8,973 nucleotides of DNA from NCBI GenBank assembly GCA_020844525.1, contig JAJGAH010000074.1:1-8973 (forward strand), in the 5' to 3' direction. This document shows positions 6,617 through 8,973 of this stretch, in pieces. The DNA is from Eubacterium sp. (GTDB lineage: Bacteria > Bacillota > Clostridia > Lachnospirales > Lachnospiraceae). The position numbers and the translations under genes were made by a program. Position 1 is the stretch's first letter, and every line of letters starts with the position of its first letter. The notes beneath the pieces were generated by a model. The model was not told the DNA's origin and did no database searches. It saw nothing but the letters and a program-made list of their open reading frames with translations.

Positions 6617-6835
6617 TCAATAGTTGAAGAGGAAGTCATCAAGGTCGATGAGAGCTTCCTTCAGCTCTGGATTCCGTTCGCGCTGAATCAATCTTTCGAG
6701 ATCAATCGCATCCGCGTCGGTGCCTTCCGCGGAAAGGTCATAGGATATCTCCACCAGCCTTGAGAGGATCTCCGCTTTCTTCGTTTTGTGGGTGAAACAG
6801 TATTCCTCAATCAGGATTCTCGAATACTCATGCAT
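6617..6835 (-). CDS. Small helical acidic protein of the insertion sequence (72 aa)
   Basis: This third gene of the element encodes a short protein rich in Glu, Asp and Leu, ending LIDLDDFLFNY. It is probably all-helical, and I recognise no family. I choose the ATG at 6835 (MHEYSRIL) because AGGAGG lies 9 nt upstream; an in-frame ATG at 6853 would add six residues but has a poorer site. The start overlaps the end of the preceding small gene by 8 nt, so translation is probably coupled. No DNA-binding motif is evident. It lies immediately inside the left inverted repeat, so it travels with the element. It may be an accessory or regulatory subunit for transposition, but the sequence alone does not show this. 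Confidence 0.65.
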   Translation of the reverse strand: MHEYSRILIEEYCFTHKTKKAEILSRLVEISYDLSAEGTDADAIDLERLIQRERNPELKEALIDLDDFLFNY

Positions 6836-7076
6836 CAGCTTCTTCCTCCTCATTCTTCGGAGAGTTTATAAAAGTCAGGATCTCATCAAGGGAATGGGCG
6901 CTGTTTTCCAGCGCCTTCAGGATCATATCCCTTTGTTTTGCCCTGCGTATATCATACAGCTTTTTGAGCTCGTCGATCGCCTTTTCATGAGCGATTCGTG
7001 TCTTTTCTGCCTTTTTCTCTGCCAGCTCAATCTTCAGTTCCAGTGTTTCAGCCGAATTCCGCCGTGTTCTTGCCAT
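6828..7076 (-). CDS. Small coiled-coil protein of the insertion sequence (82 aa)
   Basis: This second gene of the element starts 2 nt after the transposase stop, with an AAGGGAG ribosome binding site in the final transposase codons. The protein is highly charged, with a basic start (MARTRRNS) and a long predicted coiled coil (about 10-60, KIELAEKKAEKTRIAHEKAI). It ends in an acidic tail (NEEEEADA). The tail's Glu codons double as the Shine-Dalgarno sequence of the next gene. I do not recognise the family. A basic N-terminus with a coiled coil could suit a small DNA- or transposase-binding dimer, which is inference. Its tight packing between the transposase and the third gene makes it very likely to be translated. 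Confidence 0.7.
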   Translation of the reverse strand: MARTRRNSAETLELKIELAEKKAEKTRIAHEKAIDELKKLYDIRRAKQRDMILKALENSAHSLDEILTFINSPKNEEEEADA

Positions 7077-7078
7077 CG

Positions 7079-8794
7079 TTATGCTCCCTTCTTACCGTCG
7101 GATTTTTCCTGCAGGTTTTTTCCTATCTCTTTTGCCTGGTACCGGACATTCCCTTCATCCATGTGAAATGCAGACAGGATCGTTTTCTGCGTTTTTGTAA
7201 CTGCGTGGTCCAGACGGTATACGCCGTCCAGCTGCCTGATCATGACGATCTTCTCCAGTTCTTTTAAAGCCGCCGGAACCGTCATGTAATTCGGCCGCTT
7301 TGCCATTTTCTCACAGCATTCCTTCAGTTCCGTATACAGCCTGCACCGCAGGATCAGTGCAATGAACTGGATAAAGATCTTTGATGCAAGCGCCTCGTCG
7401 GAGCACACGCGCATACTGTTGTTTCCGAGATAAGATTTATCTGCACGGAACAGCTTCTCGGAAGCGTCCCGGCTCTTATACTTATCCAGTGCCTCTCTTG
7501 CTGTCATCTTGTCTGTTGACACGATTGCAAAGTATCCTGCCAATGACAGTTCCAGTTCAACAGCAGATGTGTTTTCTTCTGCCAGCTTCAGCGTTTTTTC
7601 ATCTTTTTCATAATGAAGATAGAAATGATCATTGACTTCCGGTCCAAACGGGCCGCATTCCTTTCCGACGCACTTGTTAAGATAATGTTTGAGTCTGCGG
7701 ATTCTTGCCTTGATTTCCTGCTTCTCTCCGTAAGCACGGCTGTCACTGTAATACAGGTGGACATGCTTTTTCTTTTCGTCTCCTTCAAACAATACGCATT
7801 CCACACTCGTTCCGTAGACATCATACCGGTCGATGTAATGGATCCTTTTGCCCTCAAATGTCCCCTGATTTTTCAGTACGATCCCCCGGATGAAGTCTTT
7901 CATCCCTTTGATCATGATCAGATAGCTGTATCCATGCCTCTCGATGTACAAAAGGTTTTTCCGGCTGAAGTATCCCCGGTCAAGAATGAAGCCGAGATTC
8001 CGGTATCCATAGCCGTACGCCTTATCGATCATGCAGGTAAGCTGGGACATGTCGTTGATACTGCCCGGGTATTCCTCATAAAACAGCGGCTCCCTGTTCG
8101 CCGTATCAAAAGCAACGGAATAGTTGAAGATCGGCGTCCCCTGATCCACCTTAGCCTTTCCAAACTCGACGATATCGATGTCACCCGCCTGAGAGTTCTT
8201 ATTCGTGGAATCATAAGAGATATAGATCCTCTGTCGTTTGCTGCGGGGACTGTTCCAGCTGTTCAGGAAGCCCAGGATCTGTTCCGGTTTCAGTGCCTGC
8301 AGAAAATCCGACACTTTGGAGTCTGTGTACACCCTCATCCCTGGCGTGAAGAGAGGATGGCTGTATGCGTAGTCCGGGTAATACTGAGCAGCATTATTCT
8401 CGCTGAGGATACTGTAACAGGCCAGATCAAGGACGAAACCGGCGTCCTTCGCAGCCATGTATTTTTCAAGCATTGGCCGGATTTCTGTTTCCGTGATCAG
8501 CTTGTGCAGCACGACATAAGACCCGATGCTCAAGTAAGGGCTTCTTGATGAACGATCCACCTCTTCCGGCAGGGCAGCGTCGGGAAAGTATTTCAGGTAA
8601 TTCTGGTTTGGATACATCTGGTCCGGGGTATCCTTATCCACTTTTCCAATCGATGCTCGTTTCGGATAGGTGATCTGCTTTACCGGATCATAGGTCCGAT
8701 CATACTCATACTCGATGAACATTTCGCCGCCGCGGTTCTTACGAACGAGCTTTCCGGGAGCCTCCGGAACCGGCACCTTAAACTTCATAAACAT
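7079..8794 (-). CDS. DDE transposase of IS4/IS1634-like type
   Basis: This 571-aa transposase has a DDE catalytic core readable as D195 (YISYDST), D272 (ILDRGYF) and E446. The last sits in YKSRDASEKLFRADK, which fits Y(2)R(3)E(6)K exactly (Y439, R442, E446, K453), the signature of the IS4-related group. The N-terminal part (IEYEYDRTYDPVKQITYPKR) resembles IS1634-type transposases, and about 170 residues separate the second Asp from the Glu, as expected for an inserted beta-strand domain. The protein appears full length, with no frameshift or stop, so the element may be active. The start at 8794 has GAGGG 6 nt upstream; an alternative ATG two codons later is possible. A promoter and a palindrome lie just upstream, and two small genes follow in the same transcript. 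Confidence 0.92.
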   Translation of the reverse strand: MFMKFKVPVPEAPGKLVRKNRGGEMFIEYEYDRTYDPVKQITYPKRASIGKVDKDTPDQMYPNQNYLKYFPDAALPEEVDRSSRSPYLSIGSYVVLHKLITETEIRPMLEKYMAAKDAGFVLDLACYSILSENNAAQYYPDYAYSHPLFTPGMRVYTDSKVSDFLQALKPEQILGFLNSWNSPRSKRQRIYISYDSTNKNSQAGDIDIVEFGKAKVDQGTPIFNYSVAFDTANREPLFYEEYPGSINDMSQLTCMIDKAYGYGYRNLGFILDRGYFSRKNLLYIERHGYSYLIMIKGMKDFIRGIVLKNQGTFEGKRIHYIDRYDVYGTSVECVLFEGDEKKKHVHLYYSDSRAYGEKQEIKARIRRLKHYLNKCVGKECGPFGPEVNDHFYLHYEKDEKTLKLAEENTSAVELELSLAGYFAIVSTDKMTAREALDKYKSRDASEKLFRADKSYLGNNSMRVCSDEALASKIFIQFIALILRCRLYTELKECCEKMAKRPNYMTVPAALKELEKIVMIRQLDGVYRLDHAVTKTQKTILSAFHMDEGNVRYQAKEIGKNLQEKSDGKKGA

Positions 8795-8798
8795 GGCA

Positions 8799-8807
8799 TA
8801 CCCTCAA
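8799..8807 (+). repeat. Subterminal TACCCTCAA motif overlapping the transposase ribosome binding site
   Basis: TACCCTCAA recurs in inverted orientation in the right inverted repeat (8944-8952). Its TACCCT core is in the left inverted repeat (6590-6595) and in both arms of the palindrome at 8826-8845. On the minus strand this copy supplies the GAGGG ribosome binding site of the transposase. It may be a transposase-binding site used for autoregulation. Confidence 0.45.
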
Positions 8808-8825
8808 GAAATTTTTCAGAAATAA

Positions 8826-8845
8826 ATAGGGTATTTATACCCTAT
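8826..8845. promoter_or_regulatory. Palindrome at the transposase transcription start
   Basis: ATAGGGTAT-TT-ATACCCTAT has perfect 9-bp arms and sits at the predicted transposase transcription start, just downstream of the -10 box. It could be an operator, or a hairpin at the 5' end of the mRNA. Its arms contain the TACCCT core found in the terminal repeats. Confidence 0.55.
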
Positions 8846-8849
8846 AAAA

Positions 8850-8878
8850 AGTATAACAAAAAAGCCGGCTATTTGCAA
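8850..8878 (-). promoter_or_regulatory. Transposase promoter
   Basis: Reading leftward, TTGCAA (8878-8873, four of six) is followed after 17 bp by TATACT (8855-8850, five of six). The -35 box and most of the spacer lie inside the terminator hairpin at 8864-8901. Readthrough transcription or hairpin formation could therefore interfere with the promoter. Confidence 0.55.
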
Positions 8879-8901
8879 TCATTTTCGATTACAAACGCCG
8901 G
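8864..8901. terminator. Bidirectional intrinsic terminator at the right end of the insertion sequence
   Basis: The arms CCGGCTATTTGCAATC (8865-8880) and GATTACAAACGCCGG (8887-8901) form a long GC-closed stem with a 6-nt loop. TTTTT follows on the plus strand (8902-8906), and six A residues precede it (8858-8863), giving a T-tract on the minus strand. It should stop transcripts entering from the right flank before they reach the transposase, and plus-strand transcripts leaving the element. Confidence 0.75.
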
Positions 8902-8946
8902 TTTTTGGCCATTTTCTTCATCTCACGATTGACGAATTACTCATTG

Positions 8947-8973
8947 AGGGTACTTTTCTTTGGAAGTTCACAT
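8947..8973. repeat. Right terminal inverted repeat of the insertion sequence
   Basis: AGGGTACTTTT, 4 variable bases, then GGAAGTTCACAT: the inverted copy of 6569-6595. It ends exactly at the last base of the window, so any flanking target duplication is out of view. Confidence 0.85.

Larger units (their letters stand above)
6569..8973 (-). mobile_element. Insertion sequence, DDE transposase (IS4/IS1634-like), about 2.4 kb
   Basis: Terminal inverted repeats bound the unit. The left end begins ATGTGAACTTCC (6569-6580), and the right end, read inward from 8973, begins with the same 12 bases. After 4 mismatched bases both continue AAAAGTACCCT, giving about 23 of 27 matches. Inside, on the minus strand, lie a transposase and two small genes. 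The stop of the last gene is only 21 bp from the left inverted repeat. The right inverted repeat ends at the last base of the window, so the target duplication cannot be seen and the exact edges may differ by a base or two. Family placement rests on the YREK signature and general layout. Confidence 0.85.

Noticed and set aside
7613..8548. 311-codon plus-strand open frame opposite the transposase
   Set aside because: The minus strand encodes intact catalytic motifs across this stretch, so the plus-strand frame is a by-product.

Overview
The window looks like chromosomal DNA from a low-to-mid G+C Gram-positive anaerobe. Clostridia, probably Lachnospiraceae or a relative, is my best guess. This rests on family recognition and gene style: an MMPL-type RND transporter next to a secreted X-X-X-Leu-X-X-Gly heptad-repeat protein, a membrane-anchored FKBP with a Ser/Ala/Thr linker, and strong GGAGG-type ribosome binding sites. 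All recognised complete genes lie on the minus strand.

Reading in the direction of transcription (right to left), the right part (about 6569 to 8973) is one insertion sequence. It has near-perfect terminal inverted repeats, a 571-aa DDE transposase with an exact Y(2)R(3)E(6)K signature, and two small overlapping genes behind it for charged helical proteins. Its right end carries a bidirectional terminator hairpin, a promoter and a palindrome placed close together.

Next comes an intergenic control region (6232 to 6568). Two copies of a TTGACC-N3-GGTCAA palindrome lie 73 bp apart, centre to centre. Each supplies the -35 box of an outward-facing promoter: one drives the transporter operon leftward, the other drives a rightward gene. 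That rightward gene has a promoter, a ribosome binding site and about 13 codons before the insertion sequence begins. The most economical reading is that the element interrupted the divergent, probably TetR-family, repressor of the transporter operon just after its start codon. The leader of the operon also holds a hairpin and a second palindrome.

The operon itself contains (i) a 12-TM MMPL transporter, 789 aa, with a long hydrophilic cytoplasmic tail; (ii) a 979-aa exported protein, translationally coupled to it by an 8-nt overlap, whose two heptad-repeat blocks are separated by about 425 residues of Ala/Gln/Ser/Val-rich sequence including 39 consecutive tetrapeptide units; (iii) a membrane-anchored FKBP-type prolyl isomerase, whose ribosome binding site lies in the 3' arm of a terminator-like hairpin; and (iv) the first 35 codons of a further unrecognised gene, cut by the window edge. 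A working model is an export machine (i) with a wall-spanning extracellular partner (ii) and possibly a dedicated extracytoplasmic foldase (iii), controlled by a local repressor now broken by the mobile element. The family assignments of (i), (iii) and the transposase are firm. The regulator identity and the joint function are inference.
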